From NCBI GenBank assembly GCA_947095585.1, contig OX352761.1, positions 91,198,833-91,262,832 on the forward strand: 64,000 bases of DNA, given 5' to 3'. The notes below the pieces were generated by a model. That model saw nothing but the letters and a program-made list of their open reading frames with translations. It ran no database searches and was not told the DNA's origin. Origin of the DNA: Nephrocerus scutellatus (lineage: Eukaryota > Arthropoda > Insecta > Diptera > Pipunculidae). Of this stretch, positions 10,509 to 21,867 are shown piece by piece. The position numbers and the translations under genes are program-made. Positions within the stretch are counted from its first letter, which is position 1. Each line of letters begins with the position of its first letter.

Positions 10509-13500
10509 ATGCCGCAGGAAGATAAACAAAAACTTACGGAATTAAAGCAATTACAACTCAAGACAATAATGCTAGATGTGGATATGCAAAAGGAAATGTA
10601 CAAGCTTGAAAAATCCTTCGAAAGCAAGCGCTTTGAAGTTTTAAATAAAAGAGCAGAGATTATTAGGTATGAACGCTTTATAGCATTTTTGTAATGTAAA
10701 GAATACTACCATTTTCTGATTTTATTTTTACCACAAAGAGAATTTTACCAGAAGGCACCATCAGTCCAGCCAATTAAAGGACAGCCGGCAGAGTGTGGTG
10801 ATAGAAAAGGAATTAGTGCATTAGAAAATAACAATAATATTTCTAGCTTTTGGTTGTCAGTCCTAAAAACTTCATTCACTGATTTCATCACAAAAAAAGA
10901 CGAAGAAATACTCAAGGTAGTATATTCTGTAGCGACCGAAGTAAATAAACTGAATGGAATTCCTATTGCAGCATTTACTCGATATTCGCTCTACACTTCA
11001 CGTTGATCCCACAATCAAGTTTGTCATCGAGTTCCAATTTGCTCCTAACGAATACTTTCTGGATTCTTTTCTGACGAAAACATATTTTCTAAATTGCCAT
11101 CCAGATGCTGATGATCCATTTTCTTACGATGGTCCAGAAATTTACAAATGTGAAGGATACACAATAAATTGGAAAAAAGAGATATATAAACCACAGGGTC
11201 CAACAAAGGCAAAAGGTTTGTTATGCATGCAAAGAAGTGATTTTGTAAATATTCGATTTAGATTTGTTAGTTACTATTAACAAAAGTCCCGATGTGATTT
11301 TTGAAAGCTTCATTAAATCCTACTAAACTAAATAACCAAAATTTTTGAAGAGTTATCTGTAGACAGCCAGACAGCCCAGCACCTTAGCACTTTTAAGTTT
11401 GTTACTCGAACAAAATTTTAACAATCGATCCACGTGGTAGGCCAATATACTCTAATTGCTTTCTTTTGTTTATTTTAGTTAAATTTCTTTGTGGCAGAAG
11501 TTATGCAAAGTAACTTAAAATTGATAAGCTCAAAAGTCAAAAGAAACGTTTACCAAATGAAATACGATTAGCGGATTATCGCTTTGTCGGTAAATTTTAA
11601 CTTTATTTAACTTTTATGAATACTTTGTAAACCATTACCAATAGTACGGTCTTTTTACGAGTCTCTTACGAGTAATGCAAGGTAGGACAACGTGATATAT
11701 ATACATCGGTCCAATCCAAAGGGATGTTATACGAGCCTGTCTTAAGCAATGACCGCGTTTTGTATTATTGCCAATAACGCTTACAACTCCATAATATTTT
11801 GGAGTCCCTAGTATTGGCTCTATCGACACTTCTTTCATTAACTGAATTCATTGATGAATTGCCGGAAAAATCTCTTAAGCATATTACAATATCAGGGCCC
11901 TTATCAAAATCATTTAATTGAGTCATGAATTCCACTATCAAAAAGACTATAAACGCACCAATTAAATGGCATAAACGCACCCATTAAGCGCTTTACATAC
12001 CGGGCGCTTTGGCTTTGCGCTTCAAAAAAAACCGGTTTTTAAATTCTCTATATTAACTTCGCGTGCCCGTGTGTTTGTTTGTTTGTCCTGGAATCTTGTT
12101 ATCAACCCATTTCCCCTAGTCCGATTTTATTGAAATTTTGCACACATGCATATCTCCGATGACAACACTTTCTATTTAAATTTGGGGCGCCTCGGAATCG
12201 GCGGGCTCCAATACAAATATTTTACAAAATTTACCTGATTTTCTTTAAATTTTATATACATGTGTATCTCTGATGGACAACTCTTTTTGTAAACATTTTG
12301 GAGACCCCAGGCCCCGGGGTCTTGAGGCCCCATACAAATTTTTTTTAAAAAATAACCCGATTTTCTTCAAATTTTATGTACATGTGTATCAATCGTTAAT
12401 TTACGAACTGGTTAGCAAAATATCAGGTTAAAAAAGATCGACTTGTTCATTCGTTTTTTATTTCTTTTAATTTGTTGACAGTCGAGAATCAAGTTGTAGA
12501 TCCATCTAACTTTCAATGTATTCACCAATTTGGCCACCGAAGTGGCCTTTTCTTATTTCGCTTTTGTTTGCTGCTCGTTGGCTTCATATCTCAGCCTTCT
12601 ATTGCACAAGTAGCTTCATACAATCTTTCTCAGATACATCTCAGATGTATCAATAAGTACGAGGGATCTTCTTATAGATGACCAGTTTGCAGAGTTGAAG
12701 GCGTTTTTATGCCCATGTGGCTTTGTTTATTGACGTATATTGCTATTGACGTCAACAGTGCAACACGATTTTTTAAACCCGGACTGATGATCTGACATAC
12801 AAACCTCTAAGTCTTAAGTATTAAGTTATTCTATTGTGAGAGAGTACGACGATGGACGGGTTGCGTTCTTTTAACTTTGCCACATTACTATTTTGTATGC
12901 TGTACCCATAAATTCATGTCCGCCTTGTCACATAGATATTTAAAGCATTTTGACTTGCTTTCTCTAATCAAATTTTTTATTTTAGATTCCAGTCTAAGTA
13001 TATCAAGCCGTTCTTAAACGTCGGTTCGCCTTCTTGATCGCTGAACTCTGCGTCAACCTATTAAGCAGATAGCTTGGATTGCACTAGTAACTACTTTTCT
13101 GACCGGTCGTTTTCGACGGTTTCAAATCCAATTTTCAGCGCATAAACGCCCGTGTTCCCCAAGGCTCTGTTTTGTTTCCGACACTTTTTCTCATTTTCAT
13201 TAATAATCTCCTGTTTGCTACTTCTAATCCAACCCATTCTTTCGCTAAAGACAGCACTCTTAGCTTTTCATATGATTTCACCTTTTCTGCACGCCCCTAT
13301 GAGGAACAAAATTCTTGTGGCCGAATCGTCGTACGACGTAACTTCGCCGGGAGATTGCCTCGGGTGGTTACGCTGGACAGCTTACCGCTGTCGATTTCTT
13401 TCGCTCTCCTCGTTGTCATCGCTGACCATGTGGTTCGTCTAACGCTCGCTCCGCTCAGGCTCGTTTAAGGTCCATGTCGAGGTGTCGATTATAACTCACG

Positions 13501-16500
13501 TCATCCAAGTTCGCGTCAGGTTCTCAACGCTCACGTCGAGGTGTCGATCATAACTCACGTCATCCAAGTTCGCGTCAGGTTCTCAACGCTCACGTCGAGG
13601 TGTCACTCAGGATTTACGCTCGCCTCAGGCTCACGCTCACGCATCGCTGAGGGTTTACGCACGTCTCAAGCTCATGCTCACGCATCGCTCAGGACTCTTG
13701 CTTGTCTCAGGCTTACGATTACGCATTGCCTACGGCGCACGCTCGTCTCAGGCTCACGCCCACAAGTCGCTCAGGATTCACGTTCGCCTCAGGCTCACTC
13801 CCACAAATCGCTCAGGATTGACGCTCGTCTCAGGCTCACGCGCACGCAACGCTGAGGGTTTACGCTCATCTCAAGCTCACGCTCACGCATCGATCAGGAC
13901 TCTCGCTTGTCCCGCTTGTCAAAGCGCACGCAACGCTGAGGGTTTACGCTCATCTCAAGCTCACGCTCACGCATCGATCAGGATTCTCGCTTGTCCCGCT
14001 AGTCAAAGCGCACGCTCGTCTCAGGCTCACGCCCACAAGAGGCTCAGGATTTACGATCGTCTCAGGCTCAAGCAATTCTCGGTATGTGCGTCAACAACAA
14101 TCTTCGTTGGAACGACCACATATTTGCCATCGCTAAGAATCCTACGAAGTGTTTAGGTTTCCTAAAATGGTGCAAGATGTGCTTCACTCCCTCATATCTG
14201 GCTACAGGCATTTATTCGCCCTAAACAACTGTATTGTCTGGGCTAGTGTCCGAAAGACCACATTACATATAAAAGACAAAATTCAGAACCGCGCGATAAA
14301 ACTTATTATACGTATACATCGCGAAAACCATTGAATCGCTTGAACATTGTAGAAATGTTTCATGTTTGTCACTATTTTATCGCTTTTTCCACAAGCGATA
14401 TTTAAAAGAAATATCCAGATGCATCCCGCCCATTTTCCAACCTACCCGTGCCTCGACTCGAGCCTATTAACCAAACAAAAATCTGCTCATTCCATCAATA
14501 GCTTGCTGTGTATTATCCGGATGTGGTAATTGTGCGAACTATTTTTTGTGATAGGAACTCTGCTGATCTGCTTTCGATTGGGATGTTTGTATTTATGACT
14601 TCATCAAAAATTTCTTTATCAAAGAGCTTGTCAATTCATTTTCAACGCGCTAATTTTCGGCGTTGCACGGAGTTTCTTTCCTTGATTTGAACTATAATCG
14701 TCTGCAGATCGCTGTGTTTATATTCTTCGTCGACCCGCCATTTTATGTTCCACGTGAGGAACCTACCATCAAAGGTAATATCGATGGTTGATCCCATTGC
14801 TGCTTTGCGATACGTATTTCCACGACCTATTAAAATATGCAAAAAATTATAGCATATAACGTCCTCTAGCATTCGTAAGTCTGCGGCCAAAACCTGTTGC
14901 CCATGAATTGAAATATCCACCTGTAACCACAGGAGCTGCTTTGGAGCTCGACATCCGATTGGAGACTGTTTCGTTTAATCGCATGTCCAAACATTGTTGT
15001 CAGGAGATTTGTATGACTCACTTATTAAATAATATCCGCTCTCTCGTCTTTAGCAGTTTGAACTAGAATAACCTGAACTAACTCTTAGTGATTTGGATTT
15101 ATCCGAATAATTATAATACCCTTCTGCTGGGTATAGCTCTCCTAAGGACCGGACATTTGCTGCTTTGATTCGCATCTTCTAGGTGGTGCTTTCTACAAAA
15201 CATATACTCGGCACAAGTTTTTGCTATGTGGCATTCAAAGCTTGGAACGAACTTTTTCGTTTTTGCACTTCTTGGCATAGTTTCCATATTTGAAGCGCTT
15301 TTTATGTGCGTCCGTTCGCGGATGCGTCCCTTCGGTCGGTCGTTAAAATATCGGGGAGCAGGGTTTTCCGTGCAAGGGATGTTGACAGTGACTCTATTTA
15401 TCCGCCGTAACACAGGCTAGGGCCCATCACATGGTACTATCAGCCACAGCTGGTGAACCAAGCTTTACTAACGGGGTGTTACTCCCCAGTCCTATTTTTG
15501 CCACCTGACTTGGGACCAGAAATGGCGGAGTTAACTTTTACGTGCGTGGGCATGCGAGACGGAAAATAAGTTTGGTTTGAGGTCGGCGGGGCTGTACGAT
15601 GGGCTAGAGGGATTAGGAGGGCTACCCCCTGATCGCTATACTGCAGATTGCCAAATGTTCCACTATTTTATCTATACTATCCATATCCATACTATCGAAG
15701 TTTCTCTCACCTCACTGAGATCCTTCATTAACATGTGAAGATGTTTTGGGAAAGCTTACTTAATAGTGGAGTCGTCAACACTATCATCTGAATTAAAGTT
15801 GTAAACTGAACGGGTATTGAATACTTGAATATTATTGAAAACTAGTCGGCAGAGCACATTTGTCGATCTTATTCCTCTCTCACATAAGAACTTCAATTTG
15901 CTAAAGATGCCATACAGAAAAAAAATCAAGTTGATAAACGGAAGAATAAGCTTCACTTTTTTAGGTCCGGAACTTATGTTAGGCACAATTCAAGCCAGCT
16001 CTGCTATGGGTATTTATTAAATCCAAAAGGAACACCATAAACACGTAGTTAGACAATCGAAATATGATAGGCTAAATTTTAGAAAGCGTAGTGGAAAAGC
16101 GCATGGCTACTGAGCAAGGGTTCGTGGTTCGAATCCCAGGGACACCAAAAGTATTTTTCACGGTGTCTCACCTCTCGCAAAAGGGTGACAAACGTTCCGA
16201 GAGTAATAACTTGTTAGGGAAAGCTTCTCAATTCGCCGTTCGGATCCGGCCCTTAAATTGTAGATCCCTTCCATTTGTGTCCAAAAATATACATGTACAA
16301 CACAAATGGTCGCGAGAAGCTAGGCCTTGTACCGCAACGGTCTGTCGCGCTGAATATTATTATTATTATTATTGTTATTATTATTGAATTATAGAGTGCA
16401 CAACACAACTGGACTCTACTGAACATGAAAATCCTACATAAAAAAGAATCCTACATAAAGGAAGGAAAAAGTTAATGACCTATGCACTTTTCTTTTACTC

Positions 16501-16974
16501 TACTCAATGAGCCAGTAAGCTATGACTCCTAATAATTTATCCGTTTTTTTTAATTCAGTTCAGCTTCGGAATAACCAACTATATCTTTAGGCCAAATAAA
16601 TATCTTATAACAAATAACTGTATCGAATATTCCTAGATATGTCACTGTCATTTTTCAACTTCTTCAGTCCGCCTGAACTGCCAAATGATAAAAACGACCC
16701 GAAATATAATCAGATTAATGTGAGTACATATTTATTTGTGTAAAAGATACTAAAATATTGAAAGTTTTTTAAAAAAAAATTTCAGACCATCTTACAAAAC
16801 GATTTTGAGCTTGGATTTTATTTGAAAGAGCGTGTAATTCCTAAAGCGCTGCTTTTTTTTACCGGAGAAATTGAAGACTATTTGGACATTTCATCCGATT
16901 CAGATGAAGATTCGGATACAGAAGATGAGACTGAGTCCTCGTCAGCAACCGACTCTGGACCTAATCGAGTTTAG
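10509..16974 (+). CDS. NAP-family (nucleosome assembly protein) gene, 283 aa, five exons
   Basis: Probable histone chaperone of the NAP1/SET family. Coding exons are 10509-10666, 10739-10916, 10972-11215, 16637-16719 and 16786-16974. Phases agree at every junction (2, 0, 1, 0) and all introns are GT-AG, giving 852 nt. Family features in order: an N-terminal helix (LTELKQLQLKTI, then KEMYKLEKSFESKRFEVL) like the NAP dimerisation helix; FWLSVLK; LLDI; EFQFAPNEYF with LTKTYFL (about 130-150); DPFSYDGPEIYKCEG (about 160-176); SFFNFFSPPELP (about 197-208); IPKALLFFTGEIEDYLD (about 238-254); and an acidic/Ser tail (SDSDEDSDTEDETESSS). It is shorter than typical NAP1 (about 370-390 aa), with a reduced tail, like the small NAP paralogues of flies, which are often testis-biased. 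Intron 3 is 5.4 kb and packed with transposon debris. The start was chosen as the first ATG before the conserved helix. Transcription through the long intron is unproven. Confidence 0.85.
12041..12395 (+). mobile_element. Helentron-like element, 3'-truncated
   Basis: Begins with AAATTCTCTATATTAACTTC directly after a T run, followed by a GTTT microsatellite and two to three internal units (ATTTTATTGAAATTTTGCAC, ACATGTGTATC, TGGACAACTCTTTTTG, GGCCCCGGGG). Similarity stops near 12395 without the TAGAGAATTT end. Confidence 0.8.
12950..14560 (+). pseudogene. Jockey-type LINE reverse transcriptase relic
   Basis: Fragments of a non-LTR retrotransposon reverse transcriptase can be read in shifting frames. 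Near 13139-13260 is VPQGSVLFPTLFLIFINNLL, the fingers/palm motif before the catalytic box. At about 14090-14190 is NNNLRWNDHIFAIAKNPTK, and from 14275 is IQNRAIKLI followed by LSLFYRFFHK and IPPIF. These are in the order expected of RT plus the thumb/connection region. The catalytic YADD/FADD region is replaced by the minisatellite at 13450-14085. Several stops and frameshifts are present. It lies in the sense orientation inside intron 3 of the NAP-like gene. Confidence 0.75.
13450..14085. repeat. GC/CpG-rich minisatellite inside a LINE relic
   Basis: Two 67-bp direct repeats (13473-13600; CGTCGAGGTGTCGAT, AACTCACGTCATCCAAG) lead into about ten diverged units of around 45 bp. These are built on CTCGTCTCAGGCTCACGC and CACGCATCGCTCAGGA. 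A larger block including CTTGTCCCGCT and CAAAGCGCACGC is itself duplicated (about 13850-13930 and 13930-14015). The composition is markedly richer in GC and CpG than anything around it. Two frames stay open over long stretches because the units have no stop in those phases, giving repetitive Arg/Ser/Ala-rich peptides. I take that as a consequence of the repeat, not a gene. Confidence 0.8.
14642..14990 (-). pseudogene. LOA/R1-type LINE endonuclease relic
   Basis: The last third of an apurinic-type endonuclease domain. Near its start, on the minus strand, the order is a VTGGYFNSWAT-like sequence, then TNARG, then MGSTIDITFDGRFL, then WRVDEEYKHSDLQTIIVQI. GS(x)IDITF and the SDHQ-like box (here HSDLQ, with the catalytic-region His altered) are hallmarks of R1/LOA-group endonucleases. 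Stops occur upstream, and no RT follows on this strand. Confidence 0.65.
15000..16080. other. Unassigned part of NAP-like intron 3
   Basis: No confident feature. Frames between 15111 and 15420 on both strands are open for 60-100 codons but match no family I recognise. 15560-15620 is G-rich, and the rest is ordinary AT-rich sequence. Confidence 0.4.
16086..16387 (+). mobile_element. tRNA-derived SINE, near full length
   Basis: The head resembles a tRNA gene. A degenerate A-box region is followed by GCGCATGGCTACTGAGCA and a good B box, GGTTCGAATCC, near 16127. The body contains TTTTTCACGGTGTC, TTCTCAATTCGCCGTTCGGA and GGTCGCGAGAAGCTAGGCC, and the 3' end is an ATT microsatellite (16358-16386). 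It belongs to the same family as 51636-51899, 53584-53848, 54512-54640, 56007-56184 and the 3' piece at 18205-18285. It lies in the sense orientation 250 bp before exon 4 of the NAP-like gene. Confidence 0.85.
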
Positions 16975-17028
16975 TTATGTAATTTCTATGTTATCTATTT
17001 AAATACACATTTCAGTTAAAATTGAACA

Positions 17029-17034
17029 AATAAA
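17029..17034 (+). promoter_or_regulatory. Polyadenylation signal of the NAP-like gene
   Basis: The first AATAAA after the stop codon at 16972-16974, 55 nt downstream. Its position fits a short 3' UTR. Confidence 0.55.
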
Positions 17035-17039
17035 AAAAT

Positions 17040-18204
17040 TCAAATGAATATTTTGCGCAATCATTTCCACTCAAGTTTAGGCAGGGCGCAAATTGAGATG
17101 CCTATTGCCGATGTGGCACAAGAAACTCTCTCTATCCACAGACATGGCACATACAGAATGCGCATCATAATCTGCGCCAATTGCATAAATTATGTGCAGC
17201 GTAGCGTATTGCGTGCGTGTGCCAAAGAACTGCAAACTTCGATATCAAATCTTAACATGAAACCAGGCTTTACCCTTCCAAGCCGAAGGCCACTTAGCTA
17301 CTTCAAGACCTTTAGGTAGCTTTCATTGGTTGTGCTTGTTGTTGATTCTCTTACTGTTTATAACAATGACATTTATTGGAGCAGTAAGTAGATTTATAAT
17401 TCGGCGTCGACAACTGTACCTACAATTAATCAACTAAGCAACGGGCAAGAATACGTTCTTCTGGCTACAGCCAAGCTTTTAATCAGGCAAATAAATTACA
17501 TATAAAGTTAGAGCCATTTTTGATTCCGACTCTCATAAAATTTATTAATAACCGGCAGGCTTCTTAGACAATTAGGCTTTTCACCCACATCATCAATATT
17601 CTGCATTGAGGGCATTGGTAACGAAACGAAACGGAACCCGACGAAAAAAAGCAACATTAAGCAAGAATCAAGACTGGAAAATTTCACCTACAGCTAGAAG
17701 GCATTTATTCTTCCTAACATTCCGATGTGGAGAGGACAGTTGGGTGGATGTTTGTAGGGGGTTAGTGTGGTGATGGTGTTGAAGGGGTTGACGTGATGGG
17801 TCGCTAGATATTATTTGTAGAAGATTAACTCAAAGACCGTGTATTTGATAGATAGAGGTGATTTATGTGAGGATGGGTGCACGTTGGTATCGGAGTGGGT
17901 CTTGGAGAGTGTTATTGGTCAGTTAGATGGAGATAAACTAATGACATTTTTGTGAATATATCGACTCCAGCTATACTAGAAATACACGTTTCCAAACTTA
18001 TCTTCACTCCAGCGCCATATAGTGTGAATATGGTTTCGATACATCCAGTGATTTAGGCCTGTTCCAGGGCCACGTGCAAGGTTCAAGCCGAACATAAACT
18101 TATCGGAGTACCAAAGGAACATATGGTGTAAATATGTCTCCGATACGTACAGTGGTTTAGGTGTAAATATTTTACATATATTATATGTAATGTAATAGAA
18201 TATA
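17040..18204. other. Gene-free stretch with G-rich Helitron-like filler
   Basis: No gene recognised. 17700-17940 is G/T-rich with many GGTG/GGGG runs, and is preceded by CACCTACAGCTAGAAG. That composition and the CAGCTAG phrase resemble non-autonomous Helitron ends elsewhere in the window, but termini cannot be paired. The frame at 17044-17319 is open but unrecognised. Confidence 0.4.
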
Positions 18205-18285
18205 TTTAATTGTAGGTCCCTTTAATGTGTGTGCAAAAATATAACACGCACAACACGAATGTCGCGTCAAATATTATTATTATTA
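18205..18285 (+). mobile_element. SINE 3' fragment
   Basis: Contains TGTAGGTCCCTTTAATGTGTG, CAAAAATATAACACGCACAACACGAA and a TATT(ATT)n tail, homologous to the last 100 bp of the SINE at 16086-16387. The tRNA-like head is missing, consistent with 5' truncation during retrotransposition. Confidence 0.6.
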
Positions 18286-19019
18286 TTTCAGAGTTTGCCA
18301 TGATATTCGGACGGCGCAGTCATCTGACGCTATCGTTTCTAAAAAAATTGGATTTTTTTATATGTTTAAGCTCCCCAAATATCTATAGTTCTCTTATCCT
18401 CTTTTTCAAAAGCCTACTGAAGATGCCCGTGGTGCTGAAGCTCCCTAGGCCTCCTAAGCTCCAGAGTGGCATGGCTTCGATTTTATCTAAATTTCCACAG
18501 CCGTTGGTGGTTATGGTTTTTAGAAGATTAAGAATTTCGATAATGCACTAAGGCAAATGACCTCCGTAGAAAGGTACTGCCAAGCACAATTCGCTAAAAA
18601 TGTGTCAAAAACTGCTACTGAGAACTGAGACTATAACTTTGGGAAAATGGTTGAGCTTTAAGAGAATCCAGACAAACAGCAATAAATCGTTTTCTAGCAT
18701 TGGAGAGACGTCTCAACAAAGACCCCAAGCTGAAAGAGATTAAGCATTTTATAATGGAACAATGGCACTTCAACATTTATGCAATTAATAACAACAAACA
18801 ACAAGGTTAGATTAGGTACGGTGGCTGCATGCGAGTACCTACACCGATAACGGTCCATTATGGTACTACGGGATCATTACCTTTTCCCCTTCACAGAACC
18901 CAATTTAAGCTTTTTATAAATCTCAGGATGTCTCGCACATTTGGAGCGTCCCAAGTCCAGCTTTGGCAGTACTTGTTTTGCTACACTTATTGTGGTGGCA
19001 TAAGTCCACCTCTCATTTG
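18286..19019. other. Gene-free stretch
   Basis: No recognised coding or RNA feature. The frames starting at 18225 and 18829 are open but show no family signature and are bounded by ordinary AT-rich sequence. Confidence 0.4.
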
Positions 19020-19250
19020 TTACTATATTTCCACATCAGTTAAGTTAATTTTTCGGAACGATGTGTGTAAAACTGTTGTAGCTTTGTCAACAACCCTTTC
19101 TTGAATATTTGGTTTCCAACTTAGCTTACTCTCCAAGATGGTGCACAGAAATTTCGCTTTTGTAAAAACACACACTCTAAACGGTGGTGGAAAACTGTTG
19201 GTACTTTGTATATCCAGTTCTTTCTTCAGAGGATTTACTCCTAGCAAGGG
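19020..19250 (-). pseudogene. LOA/R1-type LINE RT thumb fragment, reverse
   Basis: Encodes FLCTILESKLSWKPNIQERVVDKATT, the post-catalytic segment of non-LTR RTs (usually YLGVxLDxKLxWxxHI). It is followed immediately, on the opposite strand, by another LINE fragment of the same broad group, so the two are head-to-head pieces. Confidence 0.6.
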
Positions 19251-19289
19251 GAGGAGATACTGACAATCACCTTAGGGACTCATAGACGT

Positions 19290-20960
19290 TCATATTTTAG
19301 GCTGGCTAGATTTATCTACACCTTTGCACTAAAATCACAGAAGGTAGAAAGAAATTTTCGTTCTAATGAAGTAACTCTGTGTGCATTCCGTGACATTGAT
19401 GATGCATTTCACAACACTGGCAATAAGTAGCAGAGATATTCAAGATTCGACCAACCAATGGATAAGGGCCAATCTTAAAAGACGAGATACTTCTTCCTCC
19501 TCAGGAGGAGTGTCTGTGTCTGTGACCGCAGTAAAGAATTGTCCCCAAGAAGGAGTCCTATCACCCCTTCTGTGGTCACTAGCCATCGACAATCTTCTAA
19601 TCGATCTACATAGATCAGGCTATATCGCCATTTATTATGCGGATGACTTGGCGATTCTTGTTAGTGGTAAACACAGCACGAGCATTTCTAGTGTTATGTA
19701 AGGTGCTTTACCACACGTTATAAAATGTTTGAGCAGAGAAGGACTATTCATGAATCCTTAGAAAACCGTTCTACTGCCTTTCCAAAAAAGAAGACTGGTC
19801 AATTTTGGACTTACTATCAAATGAACCACTTTGGTTTATTCCAGTTAATTATCTTGGAGTTATCCTTGCTTAGCTGGAATTCTCACATCAAGTCTGCCAA
19901 CGAACGCGCCTAGTAGAAGCCTTTACGGCAGAACTTGGGGTCTAAGTCCTAAAACTATACACTGGGTGTATACAACAATGTTGAGGCTCATTATCACGTA
20001 CGCGGCCATCGTTTGGTGGCCAATAGTTCTTAAACGGATAACGGCAGCTAAGCTTCAAAGAATTGCCTGTCTCGGTATCACAAGTGCCATGCACTCACCC
20101 CTTCAAATCTTCATCAGGAAGACGGTCGTTAGAGGCGCTATTAAGCTGCAGCTAGAAAACAGGTACAAATATTGGACCGTGCAAGCTGGTCTAATAGTGT
20201 TCCGGCACTGGACGCTAGAAGTCTGGTCTGGTTCACCTATGGATCAAAGATGGAATCTGGAGTTGAAGCTGGTGTCTTTACACCCAACATCAAAGTCTCA
20301 ATACCAATGGGTATGAGTCCCACGGTTTTCCAGGCAAAACTACAGGATGGGCTAGGATAAAACTTAGTAAAGGAATCAAGGGCACGAGGATATATATCTT
20401 TTCAGATAGCCAGGCAGCACTTGAAGCGCTGTCGTCCAACTTAATGGACTCTTTACCAGTTAAATGCTGCTACGATGCAGTGCAATATCCTGACAGACAT
20501 AACAGGGTGAAACTAGGATGGGTCCCTGGTCATCAATGAATTGCTGACAACAAATCTGCTGATGAACTAGCTAGGGCTGTCTGAGAATCTGCGCTCTAAG
20601 CCTTACTGTGGTGTCAACTGGGCTGCCGTCACAGCGCTGATTAATAATTTGGAAGAAAAAAACTTCGTCTGGTCCACTGGAAAATTGTTCCGGGGCTGAG
20701 ACAATATAAACGAACAATCTGGTCCTATTTCTACAAGGAAGTCCTTAATCTAGACAAATAGACAAGGATAGCATCAAAAAGCTGGTGAGCTTTCTCATAG
20801 GTCACTGTCGGTTGCGACTCCACCTTAACAAACTTAACCTAGGCTCATTTACAAAATGTAGGTTCTGCTCGGATCATCATGACGAATCAGCCGAGCACAT
20901 TTTCTGTGAATGTCTACATTGGTTCGGCAGCAGAATTGAGAAACCTTCAATTAATTCAAT
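19290..20960 (+). pseudogene. LOA-type LINE relic: RT plus RNase H
   Basis: The RT palm shows CPQEGVLSPLLWSLAIDNLL and the catalytic box YADDLAIL (around 19635-19660). Frameshifted downstream pieces give the thumb/connection (SLYGRTWGLSPK, then VYTTMLRLIITYAAIVWWP, then KLQRIACLGITSAM). An RNase H-like part follows (FTYGSKMESGVEAG, IFSDSQAALEAL, LGWVPGH, ADNKSADELAR), then a Cys/His end (KCRFCSDH, then AEHIFCEC). RNase H after RT is typical of the LOA and I clades. Many stops and frameshifts make it inactive. Confidence 0.75.
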
Positions 20961-21009
20961 TCAATTAATTTGTTTCGACTTATACCTTTCCTTTGATCAT
21001 AAATAACAC

Positions 21010-21867
21010 TGTTCTTATCATTAACCCGGCAATTGAAAATAATTATGGCAATAAACCCTTATAGGGATTAATTCAATTTAAAAAGTGCAACAAGCCATGC
21101 TGTATCACGGGCAAATAACTGTGAATTCAACCTCTTCAACACAATGGCAGCAAGTAAATTAATAAAACCAAGCATCAGATGTCAACACAATTAACCAGCA
21201 AAAATTACTGGATATTCGGTTTTTAAGTTAATCGCAAACAAACATACAAACATAAATCATCACCACCTACCCACAACCTTTCCACTAGTCACTATTTAAG
21301 CAGTCACCCAAGTTACTATCATCCAGTCACTCCTCGTTTTCACCCCAAAACAAACACTACCCCCATTACACCACAACCTCCCAGAATATTATACTATAAG
21401 AGATTTTTTATCATCGTGTTACAATATACCACAGCTGCAACTAATAAATTTATTTAAAGTTCAGTCACTAAATGTATTTCATTTAATCGTTTTATTAATA
21501 TTTTTAATACTATAAATGACATATTTCTATTACATACAGAGGTTTGTAGCTACAGCAGATACACGCAAATGTGTAAAACTTGCAAGAAAATAAACAATTT
21601 CTGTTTTTTTGCGTAAATCTTTGCTGATGAATTTTCGAATAACTAAAAAGTTTTGCTTGCCAGCAACGTTAGCCCACTTACCACTTTAAATTTTAATGAA
21701 ATTCAGTTAAGATGCCGAAATTTGAAAACTTAATATTTAAAAAGCAATTCATATTTGCTTGTCCTGTGTAAATTTTACAAAAAATGAGTTAGATTTTTGT
21801 GTGCAGCCGGCAGGATTACTCTGTAGTTAAAAGTATTTCAAATGAATAGGATTCTGTACTGTAGCCG
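21010..21867. other. Intergenic / 3' flank of the F-box gene
   Basis: No gene seen. The C/A-rich part at 21270-21400 resembles non-autonomous Helitron filler. The 3' UTR of the F-box gene (minus strand) must lie in the right half. Reverse-strand AATAAA hexamers occur near 21450, about 410 bp past the stop, and are possible polyadenylation signals. Confidence 0.4.

Larger units (their letters stand above)
11216..16636 (+). other. 5.4 kb intron 3 of the NAP-like gene
   Basis: The donor is AAAAG|GTTTGT and the acceptor is TATTCCTAG|AT. The acceptor has only a weak pyrimidine tract. The intron interrupts a Gly/Asp codon (phase 1). From left to right it contains a gene-free AT-rich part (11281-12040), a truncated Helentron-like copy (12041), a Jockey-type LINE relic with a minisatellite inside it (12950-14560), an opposite-strand LINE endonuclease relic (14642-14990), an unassigned part (15000-16080) and a SINE (16086-16387). 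The other introns of this gene are 55-72 nt. Confidence 0.75.

Noticed and set aside
11635..11980. Two minus-strand ORFs of 67 and 71 codons
   Set aside because: No recognisable motif and mutually overlapping frames. They lie inside the long NAP-like intron and are more likely chance or unidentified transposon debris.
13541..14156. Two long overlapping frames encoding Arg/Ser/Ala-rich repeats
   Set aside because: They arise because the minisatellite unit has no stop in two frames. There is no start context or conserved domain, and flanking LINE sequence shows the frame was never a gene.
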